Assembly: GCA_947038175.1 (NCBI GenBank)
Contig: CAMQVJ010000009.1
Coordinates: 1 to 51,324 of the forward strand
Length of the DNA stretch: 51,324 nt
Source of the DNA: an uncultured Desulfovibrio sp.
GTDB taxonomy: Bacteria; Desulfobacterota; Desulfovibrionia; Desulfovibrionales; Desulfovibrionaceae
Direction of reading: 5' to 3'
Shown: one piece after another, positions 16,021 through 24,468 of the stretch
Position numbering within the stretch: position 1 is the first letter of the stretch
Layout: the number at the start of each line of letters is the position of its first letter
Position numbers and translations under genes: made by a program
Notes under the pieces: model-generated
The model's input: the letters and a program-made list of their open reading frames with translations, nothing else
Databases searched by the model: none
What the model was told of the DNA's origin: nothing

Positions 16021-17478
16021 ATGTATACCTTATTACCTTTTCAGTTTGCACGACATGGGCAAGATGTTCTTTTAGTTAATGAGTGTGGAGACTTTCTCTT
16101 TTTATCTGAGATAGATTTTGACAATCTTATCCAGTACAAACTAAGTGAAGATACCCCTGTCTTTCCAAATTTAAAGGCTAAATTATTCTTAGCTCAAGGC
16201 AATGAAGATATTGCCATACGCAAAACATCTGCAAAGTATCGTTCTCGCAAGTCTTTTTTGCGAGATTTCACAGTTTTGCATATGATGGTTATAACATTGC
16301 GCTGCAACCAAAAGTGCGAATATTGTCAGGTTTCTTGTGCTGATGAAGACTCCCATAAATATGACATGGATATACGCACAGCCCAAAAAGTAATTGACAG
16401 AATCCTTGAGTCGCCTCCCAAAAACATAAAGATAGAATTTCAAGGTGGAGAACCATTACTAAACTGGAAAACATTGGAACACAGTGTCCTTTACGCCAAA
16501 AACAAAAACACCACACTCGATAAAAGCAAGCAAAAGGAAATAGGGTTTGTTATTTGCACAAACCTCATCACTATTACCAAAGAACAATTACTTTTTTGCA
16601 AAGAACATGGCATTGAAATTTCAACGTCCCTCGATGGCACAGAGTTTATACACGATTCTTGCCGAAAATTACGCACAGGTGGTGGCACATATAAGCTGTT
16701 CTTAGAGAAATTAGAGCTCACCCGATCAATTGTTGGTGAGTGTGGCGTTGATGCCCTAATGACCACTTCAAGCTTTGCGTTAGAACACCTTGAAGAGGTT
16801 GTTGATGAATACATACGGCTTGGTATGAACGGGATATTTATACGCTCGCTCAATCCTTATGGTTTTGCTGCTGAACATGCGCAAACCTTGGATTATAGTA
16901 TGAAGGACTTTGCCACACGCTACCTTGAAACGTTGAGATATATTCTTGAAATAAATAAAAAGCAATTTTTCCCTGAACATTTTGCTAGTCTTCTTTTTTC
17001 ACGCATATTAACACCGTTCTCTACGGGCTTTGTTGATTTGCAATCTCCATCAGGAGCAGGGATTTCTGGTGCCATTTATGACTTTGACGGTTCAGTATTC
17101 CCAGCTGATGAGGCAAGAATGCTAGCACGTATGGGAGATAATCATTTTTGTTTAGGAAATGTTCACGAGCAAAGTTTTAGTGAAATTTTTAATAGTCAAA
17201 AAATGAGAGATTTAACCAAGGGAGCGTGTGTTGAAACCACACCAACGTGCGCATATTGCGCATACCAATCGTACTGTGGCACTGACCCCATTCGTAATTA
17301 TTTAGAATGTGGGCAAGAGGTGCGTAATATGTCTGAAACAGCCTTTTGTATAAAGCATAAAACCATATTTGATGAACTTTTCACGATGCTCAAGGTCGCT
17401 AGCGAATCAGACATGGCGATTATCTGGAGTTGGATAACACGCAATTCTCATTTGGTGAAATATCATGAAGAAAATTAG
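16021..17478 (+). CDS. hxsB: His-Xaa-Ser system radical SAM/SPASM maturase HxsB
   Basis: A 485-residue radical SAM enzyme predicted to modify the His-Xaa-Ser repeat peptide encoded downstream. The AdoMet cluster motif is Cys95-x3-Cys99-x2-Cys102 (RCNQKCEYCQ). The GGEP motif reads FQGGEPLLNW. A SPASM domain with extra Cys ligands occupies the C-terminal part (TPTCAYCAYQSYCGTDP...FCIKH), for auxiliary 4Fe-4S clusters. AGGA lies about 7 bases before the ATG. The gene overlaps hxsC by 14 bases. Confidence 0.9.
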   Translation: MYTLLPFQFARHGQDVLLVNECGDFLFLSEIDFDNLIQYKLSEDTPVFPNLKAKLFLAQGNEDIAIRKTSAKYRSRKSFLRDFTVLHMMVITLRCNQKCEYCQVSCADEDSHKYDMDIRTAQKVIDRILESPPKNIKIEFQGGEPLLNWKTLEHSVLYAKNKNTTLDKSKQKEIGFVICTNLITITKEQLLFCKEHGIEISTSLDGTEFIHDSCRKLRTGGGTYKLFLEKLELTRSIVGECGVDALMTTSSFALEHLEEVVDEYIRLGMNGIFIRSLNPYGFAAEHAQTLDYSMKDFATRYLETLRYILEINKKQFFPEHFASLLFSRILTPFSTGFVDLQSPSGAGISGAIYDFDGSVFPADEARMLARMGDNHFCLGNVHEQSFSEIFNSQKMRDLTKGACVETTPTCAYCAYQSYCGTDPIRNYLECGQEVRNMSETAFCIKHKTIFDELFTMLKVASESDMAIIWSWITRNSHLVKYHEEN

Positions 17479-18622
17479 ATATACAAATCAAGACACATCT
17501 AAATTAAGTAGTGTGAATACAGTTCTTGGGATTATAACGAGAACATCACAACCATTTTATAAGCGCAGTAAATATATACTCATCACCAACACACCAAGTT
17601 TAGATTGTATGGGATATAAAGCATGTATAGGGCTTGGAACAAGCAATAATCCCCTTTTGCCCATATTTATTAATATAGAAGAAAGCGAATTGAACAGCCT
17701 TGTTGACGGCGATATTATTCGCTTAGGTAAAAATAGCTTGCGCACCGTTTGGTCACTGACTACCAACGATAACGCCCTCATGCTTACAGAGTCGTGTAAT
17801 TGCAAATGTGTTATGTGCCCACAGCCGTATAGGGAACATGACCCTCAACAATCAAAAGAATGCCATGAGATTCTAGACCTTTTAAAAGGACAAAGCGTAG
17901 GTAGTATATGTATTACGGGTGGGGAACCTAGTCTTTTGAAAAAAGATTTTCTCAATATACTAAAGCGTTGTACACAGGAACACCCAGAAAGTGATATTAG
18001 TATTCTAACAAATGGAAAAACATTTTCTGACATAGGTTATGCGAAGCAAACAGCGCAAGTCTCCAATAGAAAAACCATTTTTTGCGTGTCTTTACACAGT
18101 GATGTGGATAATATTCATGACGCAACCGCTGGCGGAAAGAATAGCCATTCAGCAACGGAAAATGGCATATATAATCTTGCGCAATTTGGATTAAATGTTG
18201 AAATTAGGCATGTCATTACAAAATATAATTATAAGCGATTGGGCGACTTTGCAGAGTATCTATATAGTTATTTCCCCTTCTGTAGACATTACGCCTTTAT
18301 GGGGATGGAATTATACGGGTACGCCGCAAAAAATGAAGAAGAAATATACATAAGCCCTTATGAGTATAGAGAAGAATTGCGTCATGCTATTACAAAACTT
18401 TATCATCGAGGTTTGCCAGTTTCTATTTATAATATTCCTTTCTGCTTGTGCCATAAAGATATACACGATTTTGCACGCCAATCAATTTCACAATGGAAAA
18501 ATACATTTTTAGAAACTTGTACTATTTGTGAAGAAAAACCGAACTGCGCAGGATTTTTTGCCACGTCAAAAAGCTTGCCAGTGGAATATATTCAACCTTT
18601 AACCGAAAAGAGGAGTAAATGA
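17465..18622 (+). CDS. hxsC: His-Xaa-Ser system radical SAM maturase HxsC
   Basis: A 385-residue second radical SAM protein of the system. An N-terminal domain of about 105 residues precedes the cluster motif Cys111-x3-Cys115-x2-Cys118 (SCNCKCVMCPQP). ICITGGEPSLL is the GGEP motif. The C-terminal CTICEEKPNCAGFF resembles a short auxiliary-cluster site. It overlaps hxsB at its start and the precursor gene at its end (4 bases), so translation is coupled along the operon. Confidence 0.88.
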   Translation: MKKIRYTNQDTSKLSSVNTVLGIITRTSQPFYKRSKYILITNTPSLDCMGYKACIGLGTSNNPLLPIFINIEESELNSLVDGDIIRLGKNSLRTVWSLTTNDNALMLTESCNCKCVMCPQPYREHDPQQSKECHEILDLLKGQSVGSICITGGEPSLLKKDFLNILKRCTQEHPESDISILTNGKTFSDIGYAKQTAQVSNRKTIFCVSLHSDVDNIHDATAGGKNSHSATENGIYNLAQFGLNVEIRHVITKYNYKRLGDFAEYLYSYFPFCRHYAFMGMELYGYAAKNEEEIYISPYEYREELRHAITKLYHRGLPVSIYNIPFCLCHKDIHDFARQSISQWKNTFLETCTICEEKPNCAGFFATSKSLPVEYIQPLTEKRSK

Positions 18623-18891
18623 TTATGAGAAAACTCATCTATTGTTTATTTATGTTAGCAGGTTTTATACCTTCTATTCTGTCGAATTCCGCACAAGCAA
18701 GTGTGGCACTCCCATCAGAAAAACTAGATGCATCTAATCCGTCTGAATTACAAATTAATGAAAACAATTTCATGTATTTTGGAGACATCTTAGACAATCA
18801 AGAAAATAGTAACTTTGTAGCCGCTCACTATAGCCACCGTAGCCACAGCAGTCATGTTAGTCACGCTAGTCACACATCTAGCAGATACTAA
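18619..18891 (+). CDS. hxsA: His-Xaa-Ser repeat precursor peptide (HxsA-type)
   Basis: A 90-residue secreted precursor. A signal peptide (RKLIYCLFMLAGFIPSILSNSAQA, probable cleavage after AQA) is followed by a polar linker. The C-terminus has six consecutive His-x-Ser triplets (HYS-HRS-HSS-HVS-HAS-HTS, coded at 18826-18879) and ends in SRY. The two upstream maturases are expected to act on these triplets. GAGGAG lies 5 bases before ATG 18619 and 11 before the ATG two codons later. It is much shorter than the founding HxsA proteins, so it is better seen as one of the short HxsA variants. Confidence 0.88.
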   Translation: MIMRKLIYCLFMLAGFIPSILSNSAQASVALPSEKLDASNPSELQINENNFMYFGDILDNQENSNFVAAHYSHRSHSSHVSHASHTSSRY

Positions 18892-18898
18892 ATCGATT

Positions 18899-18949
18899 AT
18901 GTGCACACAGTCTCACAAGAGTCTATGATTCGTGCCACTGTGTGCACAT
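18899..18949 (+). repeat. Perfect 13-bp inverted repeat after the precursor gene
   Basis: ATGTGCACACAGT (18899-18911) and ACTGTGTGCACAT (18937-18949) are exact inverted copies around 25 bases, starting 7 bases after the hxsA stop. No T-run follows. It could be an RNA stem that protects or attenuates the operon message, or a paired operator. Confidence 0.7.
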
Positions 18950-19242
18950 CTCTGAATGATAAAGAAAATTTATACTACTATCAGAAAAGCATAGTGTATC
19001 TAGTGCCTATAATCAAAAAAATAAGTAAACAATCACAGAGCTACTTGATTCAAAACAAGAAAAATACTGGTTGGTTACAAACTCACCGCTGTCATATCAA
19101 AATTTATACGCATCAAGCATGCTCTTATTATGATATAATACAATATTATGAATATTTTTTTAAGGCAGAAGAAATTCCAATTTATATGGAAATAGGCAAC
19201 ACAAAATACCTTGCAGAAAGGCATGGCTTGAATATAAATTGA
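18901..19242 (+). CDS. Hypothetical protein downstream of the Hxs operon
   Basis: An open frame of up to 113 residues that I do not recognise. The GTG at 18901 lies inside the inverted repeat and has no ribosome binding site. ATG 18925 is an alternative start. The body has a Tyr-rich composition with a regular ending (GWLQTHRCHIKIYTHQACSYYDIIQYYEYFF...IPIYMEIGNTKYLAERHG), which looks like real protein. Position and strand suggest a fifth member of the Hxs operon, but nothing in the sequence proves it. Confidence 0.5.
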   Translation: MHTVSQESMIRATVCTSLNDKENLYYYQKSIVYLVPIIKKISKQSQSYLIQNKKNTGWLQTHRCHIKIYTHQACSYYDIIQYYEYFFKAEEIPIYMEIGNTKYLAERHGLNIN

Positions 19243-19374
19243 TCAGCATGGGAACATGTCCTCAAGCTTCAAAGCGGAAAGAACTTATATAAGTACGTGT
19301 AAGCCCAGCAGGAATGAGCGCTATAAAGTATTTATATCATATAATATTAATAAAGAATTATCGATAAACAAACA

Positions 19375-20463
19375 TTATTCCCCATCCCTATTCCAAATAT
19401 ATTGCGTATAACGCCCCCCACCAATTTTGACGATGCGTTTGTTTTTTATAAGGTCGTTTAATGTTCTTTGGACAGTTACCAAGCTAATGTCGGGGCATTT
19501 TTCTGCAATTTGAGTTTTGCTTATTTTACCTAGTGAGCTTTGTATAATTTCTGCCACTCTATCAGACTTAGACATATTTCTTGTAATCAACACATCAATA
19601 CGGCTTTGAAATTCACGATAGGCATTAATAATGATACCAAGCATATATTGTATAAATGGTTCATAACTGTTTTTGTTTTCATGCCAGTGGGTGCTACTAT
19701 GCTGTAGTGCTTCGTAATATGTTTCTTTTGTTTGCTCTATAATTTTTTCGATACTCATATACTTCCCAACAATATACCCTGCACGGTAGAGCAGAAGCAG
19801 GGTGAGTAGTCGGCTCATGCGTCCGTTTCCATCATTGAATGGGTGTATGCACAAAAAATCTAAAATAAACATGGGAATTATAATAAGTGGGCTTGCCTTG
19901 CCTTCGCTCATGATGTCGTCATACGCTTTGCACAGGTTTTCTACAGCTTCCTTAGTCTCCCATGCTGTAACTGGTTGAAATCGAACAACTTTGTTACCGT
20001 GCTTATCGATTTCAGCAATAATATTATCAGCATTCTTATAATTTCCGCCTATTGGCAGGCTCGTGTATTTATATAAATCTCTGTGAAGCTGTAAAATCCA
20101 AGAAGCTTTTACGGGAATATATTCGTGGCTGTCATGTATGGTTGCAAGGGCATCACGGTAGCCTGCGATTTCTTGCTCGTCACGAGATTGTGGCATCGTT
20201 TTGTCAAGGGCAATGAGCTTGAGGCGTTCGTCAGAGGTGTAAATGCCCTCAATCTTGTTTGATGCTTCCGTACTCTGGATTTTTGCAATCTCAACTAAAC
20301 TTGTGAGAATGTCCGTTTTTGAGTCCATGAATAAAAACTGATTGCCCTTGTATTCATGTATTTGCACCATCGAGGCTACAATCTCAGGCGTGAGAAGTTC
20401 TTTCCACCGTGGGGTATAATCATAGTTTTTCATTTTAATCATTGCCTCTTTCAATTTAATCAT
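19375..20463 (-). CDS. Fic-family protein (probable AMPylator) with C-terminal winged helix
   Basis: A 362-residue Fic protein. The N-terminal helix contains SNKIEG, which fits the self-inhibitory (S/T)xxxE(G/N) motif. The active-site loop is HPFNDGNGRMSR, with the catalytic His and the phosphate-binding residues intact. The last 60 residues form a winged-helix-like domain (KISKTQIAEKCPDISLVTVQRTLNDLIKNKRIVKIGGGRYTQYIW). Such proteins transfer AMP from ATP to target hydroxyls. The first ATG has weak ribosome binding, and ATGs at 20442 and 20433 are alternatives. It is divergent from the ATPase-subtilase pair over about 150 bp. Confidence 0.88.
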   Translation of the reverse strand: MIKLKEAMIKMKNYDYTPRWKELLTPEIVASMVQIHEYKGNQFLFMDSKTDILTSLVEIAKIQSTEASNKIEGIYTSDERLKLIALDKTMPQSRDEQEIAGYRDALATIHDSHEYIPVKASWILQLHRDLYKYTSLPIGGNYKNADNIIAEIDKHGNKVVRFQPVTAWETKEAVENLCKAYDDIMSEGKASPLIIIPMFILDFLCIHPFNDGNGRMSRLLTLLLLYRAGYIVGKYMSIEKIIEQTKETYYEALQHSSTHWHENKNSYEPFIQYMLGIIINAYREFQSRIDVLITRNMSKSDRVAEIIQSSLGKISKTQIAEKCPDISLVTVQRTLNDLIKNKRIVKIGGGRYTQYIWNRDGE

Positions 20464-20616
20464 CTTTACTGTTTATGATGTAATTGAATTGTACTTTGAT
20501 GTAAATGAAAGTCAAGTAGTATTAGAAATACAATTCTATAATTTTATTATTGTCCCAAGTATTGACATCCTGTCCCTGATGTATTACTCTTTGCTCTACC
20601 AAATAAGGATAGATAA

Positions 20617-21666
20617 ATGAAAAAGAAAAATGTACTAAATTTAATAAAATACCACGCAGAAAATAATGACAGTGCCTTCAAAAGTGAAGCGTATGAGATT
20701 GCACGTTATTTTGATGAGACAGGCAACTACCAATTAGCTGAATATATTATGTCTCTGCTTTCTGATGCGAATACATTTGTGCCTCAAATAAATGACAGCT
20801 ATTCATCTTTCTTTAAAAAAGTTGATAATAATTCTGATCCATTACCGCTTCCAGACGTAATAAAAGATGATATTGTAGGCATCGTAAATGCTATTTCTAA
20901 GAATATAGGAACACATAAATTTCTATTTGAGGGAGCTCCTGGTACAGGAAAGACAGAAACAGTAAAACAATTAGCACGAATTTTGGAACGTGAACTTTTT
21001 ATAATAGAATTTGAATCACTTATAGATAGTAAATTGGGAAAAACAGCAAAGAATATAGCAGCCTTGTTTGAGGAAATTCACCAGATTCCACATCCACAGA
21101 AAATAATTATTTTGTTCGATGAAATTGATGCAATAGCTGTTGATAGAATAAATTCAAATGATTTGCGTGAAATGGGAAGAGCGACGTCGGCTATATTAAA
21201 GGGATTAGATAGCCTCAATGATAAAATTGTTCTTATTGCGACAACAAATTTATTTAACGCTTTTGATAAAGCATTGGTGAGAAGGTTTGACTTTGTCATT
21301 AATTTTAATAGGTATACTCAGGAAGATTTAGTGGACATTGCTGAATCAATCTTAAATAATTTCTTGATGAAATATAAAACTGGCGCACGGAATATGAGAT
21401 TGTTTAGAAAAATCATTAAACTTATGGAAGTTATCCCAAATCCAGGGGAACTTAAAAATATCATAAAAACCTCTATCGCTTTTAGTGATTCAGCTAATGA
21501 ATATGATTACCTAAGGAAATTAATGACAGCCATCGGGCAAGATTCGAGCATAACAAACTTGAAAGAGCTGCAGCACAGAGGATTTACTTTGAGAGAAATA
21601 GAAACGCTGACAGGTGTGTCTAAGAGCCAAGTGTCACGTGAATTGAAGGGAGAGCAAGATGAATAA
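20617..21666 (+). CDS. AAA ATPase partner of a subtilase (antiphage type)
   Basis: A 349-residue AAA+ ATPase. Walker A is GAPGTGKT (residues 106-113), Walker B is ILFDEID (165-171), and the sensor is IATTN with RRFDF as arginine finger. The N-terminal 80 residues are helical. The C-terminus is a helix-turn-helix (LREIETLTGVSKSQVSRELKG). It overlaps the subtilase start by 8 bases. Paired AAA ATPase and S8 peptidase genes are reported as a phage-defence unit. I recall the names IteA and IteS for this pair but cannot check that here, so no symbol is assigned. Confidence 0.85.
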   Translation: MKKKNVLNLIKYHAENNDSAFKSEAYEIARYFDETGNYQLAEYIMSLLSDANTFVPQINDSYSSFFKKVDNNSDPLPLPDVIKDDIVGIVNAISKNIGTHKFLFEGAPGTGKTETVKQLARILERELFIIEFESLIDSKLGKTAKNIAALFEEIHQIPHPQKIIILFDEIDAIAVDRINSNDLREMGRATSAILKGLDSLNDKIVLIATTNLFNAFDKALVRRFDFVINFNRYTQEDLVDIAESILNNFLMKYKTGARNMRLFRKIIKLMEVIPNPGELKNIIKTSIAFSDSANEYDYLRKLMTAIGQDSSITNLKELQHRGFTLREIETLTGVSKSQVSRELKGEQDE

Positions 21667-23905
21667 TCTTTTACAATTGAAAGGAACATTTGAACAAAAA
21701 GCGAACAAATCCACGCCTGGTAGCTCAAATTTACCTACCAATAGTTCCTTGTCAGTGCTTCACTTAGAACAACTTAAAAAAGATTTAGATGTTCTCTATA
21801 ATTTTTGGGAAAATGATCAAATTCTAAACGGTGCTTTAGTTAGTGTTTATTATAAAAATGTTGTCGCAAAAAGTAGAAGAATTTCAGCTACGTTTGCATG
21901 CGGGAAGGCTACAACTAATAGCACGATAGTTGGAGCCAAATTTTCAAAATTTGGTGATGACGTTTTTAAAAATGATACATTGAAGCATATTATTACTCAT
22001 TATATAAGCAGACAAGTTTTGGCTGAGACGATTAAAAAGTATGAAATATGTATTTCTCTTATAAGAAACCATTATAGTGGCGCGATTAGTCATGATGATA
22101 TTTCCATCATAAATACACAAAAAACTATTCCATCAACAGAAATCGCAAGAACAACATTTATACAAATAATTGTGGATGCATACTATGTTGAACAATTCTC
22201 TCTTGATCTGGAGACCGAAGACTTTAAAAAGAATGCAATTATTTCTATATATAAAACAGATGTCAACACACGGGAGTTGATGAACAAAATTGGTATCCCT
22301 TTACTTGCACCAAGGTTGCTTGATGAAACGACAATGTTGTTGACTCCTGACCAACTTCTCTTGCTAAAACAAAAAGCCCCATACCTCATATCTATGGGTG
22401 TAAGTGATGTATCTCAACTTACAAAATCTGACTTTGATATTCAAATGTCAGAAGATGTCTTGAGAATTCCTAGCCCAACAACGGAACCCACTATTGGCGT
22501 GATTGATACACTTTTTGATGAGCGTGTATATTTTTCAGAATGGGTAACATACAAAGTGATGGTTGATCCGGATATTCCTACGTCAAGCGACGATGCCTTT
22601 CATGGCACGGCTGTTTCATCAATCATCGTGGATGGGGTGAGAAATAACCCTCATTTAGAAGATGGATGTGGACGATTTAGGGTGCGACATTTTGGAGTTG
22701 CAGCTACTGGTTCTTTCAGTTCATTTTCTATTTTACGAGCAATTAATGAAATAATCACAACTAATCGAGATATTAAAGTATGGAATTTATCTTTAGGGGC
22801 GGAATCAGAAGTTCACCCTAACTTTATTTCCCCTGAGGGTGCTATTTTAGATAAAATTCAACACGAAAATGACGTGATTTTTGTTATTGCAGGAACTAAT
22901 AAACGAACCACTGATCCTGAAAAAATGAAAATAGGTTCACCCGCAGACTCCATAAATTCACTCGTGGTAAATGCAGTTAATGATAAAAATGAACCCGCAC
23001 GTTATTCGCGTAGTGGGCCAGTCTTATCTTTTTTTACAAAGCCTGATATTGCATGTTTTGGTGGTGATGGTAAGCAAAGGATTAAGGTTTGCACTCCTAC
23101 AGGTGAAGCATTTGTTAGCGGAACATCTTTTGCTGCACCGTGGGTAGCACGTAAATTGTCTTATTTGATTGATGTGTTGGGATTAAGTCGAGAAATTGCC
23201 AAGGCTCTTATTCTACACTCTGCACTTGGTTGGAGTTCTAAGTCTGAGGAAACTGCCTTGTTGATTGGGCATGGTATCGTTCCTCAGCATATTAATGATA
23301 TTATAAAGTCGTCAGATGACGAAATACGCTTTATATTGTCAGGAGTGTCTGAAAAGCACGATACATATACGTATAACCTGCCCGTCCCTACTTATAATGA
23401 AAAGCATCCATTTATTGCAAAAGCGACAATGTGTTATTTTCCCTCATGTTCACGAAGCCAAGGGGTCGACTATACTAATACAGAATTTAATTTTGCGTTT
23501 GGACGCATTGATAACAATAGTACAATAAAATCGATTAATAGAAACTTGGATTCTAGCACCGCAGGTTATCTTTATGAAGGTAACGCAAGAAGGCTGTTTA
23601 GAAAGTGGGATAATGTTAAACATCTTTTAGAATTCGATTCAGAAAGAAATAAAGCTCGAAAGGCTTACGATAAAGGTCTTTGGGGCATAAGCATCAAAAC
23701 ATTTGAAAGGCTTGAAGAAAAACATGGTGTAGGACTAAACTTTGGACTTGTTATTACACTAAAGCATATAACAGGTGCGAACAAAATCGAAGATTTCATT
23801 CAGCAATGTCAGCTAAAAGGTTGGCTTGTAAATCAAATTAACGTTCAAAATAGAATTGATATTCATAACATTGCAGAAGAAACCATTGAGTTTGATGATA
23901 ACTAG
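21659..23905 (+). CDS. S8-family (subtilisin-like) peptidase, ATPase-coupled
   Basis: A 748-residue cytoplasmic subtilase without signal peptide. The catalytic residues are Asp283 (TIGVIDTLFD), His315 (FHGTAVSSIIVDG), Asn414 as likely oxyanion residue (AGTNKR) and Ser490 (VSGTSFAAPWVA), so the triad is intact. The N-terminal 270 residues and C-terminal 240 residues are specific to this family and could sense a trigger or bind a substrate. It is translationally coupled to the AAA ATPase. A 214-bp spacer separates it from the next gene pair. Confidence 0.88.
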   Translation: MNNLLQLKGTFEQKANKSTPGSSNLPTNSSLSVLHLEQLKKDLDVLYNFWENDQILNGALVSVYYKNVVAKSRRISATFACGKATTNSTIVGAKFSKFGDDVFKNDTLKHIITHYISRQVLAETIKKYEICISLIRNHYSGAISHDDISIINTQKTIPSTEIARTTFIQIIVDAYYVEQFSLDLETEDFKKNAIISIYKTDVNTRELMNKIGIPLLAPRLLDETTMLLTPDQLLLLKQKAPYLISMGVSDVSQLTKSDFDIQMSEDVLRIPSPTTEPTIGVIDTLFDERVYFSEWVTYKVMVDPDIPTSSDDAFHGTAVSSIIVDGVRNNPHLEDGCGRFRVRHFGVAATGSFSSFSILRAINEIITTNRDIKVWNLSLGAESEVHPNFISPEGAILDKIQHENDVIFVIAGTNKRTTDPEKMKIGSPADSINSLVVNAVNDKNEPARYSRSGPVLSFFTKPDIACFGGDGKQRIKVCTPTGEAFVSGTSFAAPWVARKLSYLIDVLGLSREIAKALILHSALGWSSKSEETALLIGHGIVPQHINDIIKSSDDEIRFILSGVSEKHDTYTYNLPVPTYNEKHPFIAKATMCYFPSCSRSQGVDYTNTEFNFAFGRIDNNSTIKSINRNLDSSTAGYLYEGNARRLFRKWDNVKHLLEFDSERNKARKAYDKGLWGISIKTFERLEEKHGVGLNFGLVITLKHITGANKIEDFIQQCQLKGWLVNQINVQNRIDIHNIAEETIEFDDN

Positions 23906-24119
23906 ATTTGTCTTTGGCAGATATTGTGTCGCTCAATTAATTGATAAAAAAGATTGAATAAAAATTCATATCAATGACTCTGAGAAAAGTAAAACAATAC
24001 GATAAAAATACACACAATAAAAACTCATAACACTTACTGCTCCTATGTATATTTTTTATATGTTTGGTATGCAATATTGAATATGCGGAATAAATGTTCG
24101 GAAGGAGGATAAAATAGGT

Positions 24120-24467
24120 ATGAGTAATGCAACAACTAACCAAAATGATTTTATAGGAATTATGGGGGATATGATGGAAAGCATATTAAACGTTCTAAAC
24201 TTGTTGCCCTGGTATACGTATTTTTTACTAACGATCATTTTTATTATTAGTAAAATTATTTTTGGCAAGCCAGTTAAGTCTTCACAGCAAAACAGTATTG
24301 TTAACAAAAACATAAAAAATAGTTCAATTAGTAACAATATATCATCATCAGCACCTCAAAAATCTGGTTTGGGGGTATTTTTTGATATCTTATCGATTGT
24401 TTCTATTATTATGACAATTGTCTTAGGATGGAAGCCTTTCTTAACGTTGTTTGGTTTTGGAGACTAA
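24120..24467 (+). CDS. Small two-transmembrane protein with Asn-rich motif
   Basis: A 115-residue protein that I do not recognise. Transmembrane segment one covers about residues 28-47 (LLPWYTYFLLTIIFIISKII) and segment two about 84-105 (VFFDILSIVSIIMTIVLGW). The loop between holds NKNIKNSSISNNI. Almost the same motif (NKNIQNSTVNNTI) opens the neighbouring large protein. A GGAAGGAGG ribosome binding site lies 11 bases upstream. The stop is 1 base before the next ATG, so the two form one operon. The shared motif suggests the two proteins stick to each other. Confidence 0.8.
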   Translation: MSNATTNQNDFIGIMGDMMESILNVLNLLPWYTYFLLTIIFIISKIIFGKPVKSSQQNSIVNKNIKNSSISNNISSSAPQKSGLGVFFDILSIVSIIMTIVLGWKPFLTLFGFGD

Positions 24468-24468
24468 A

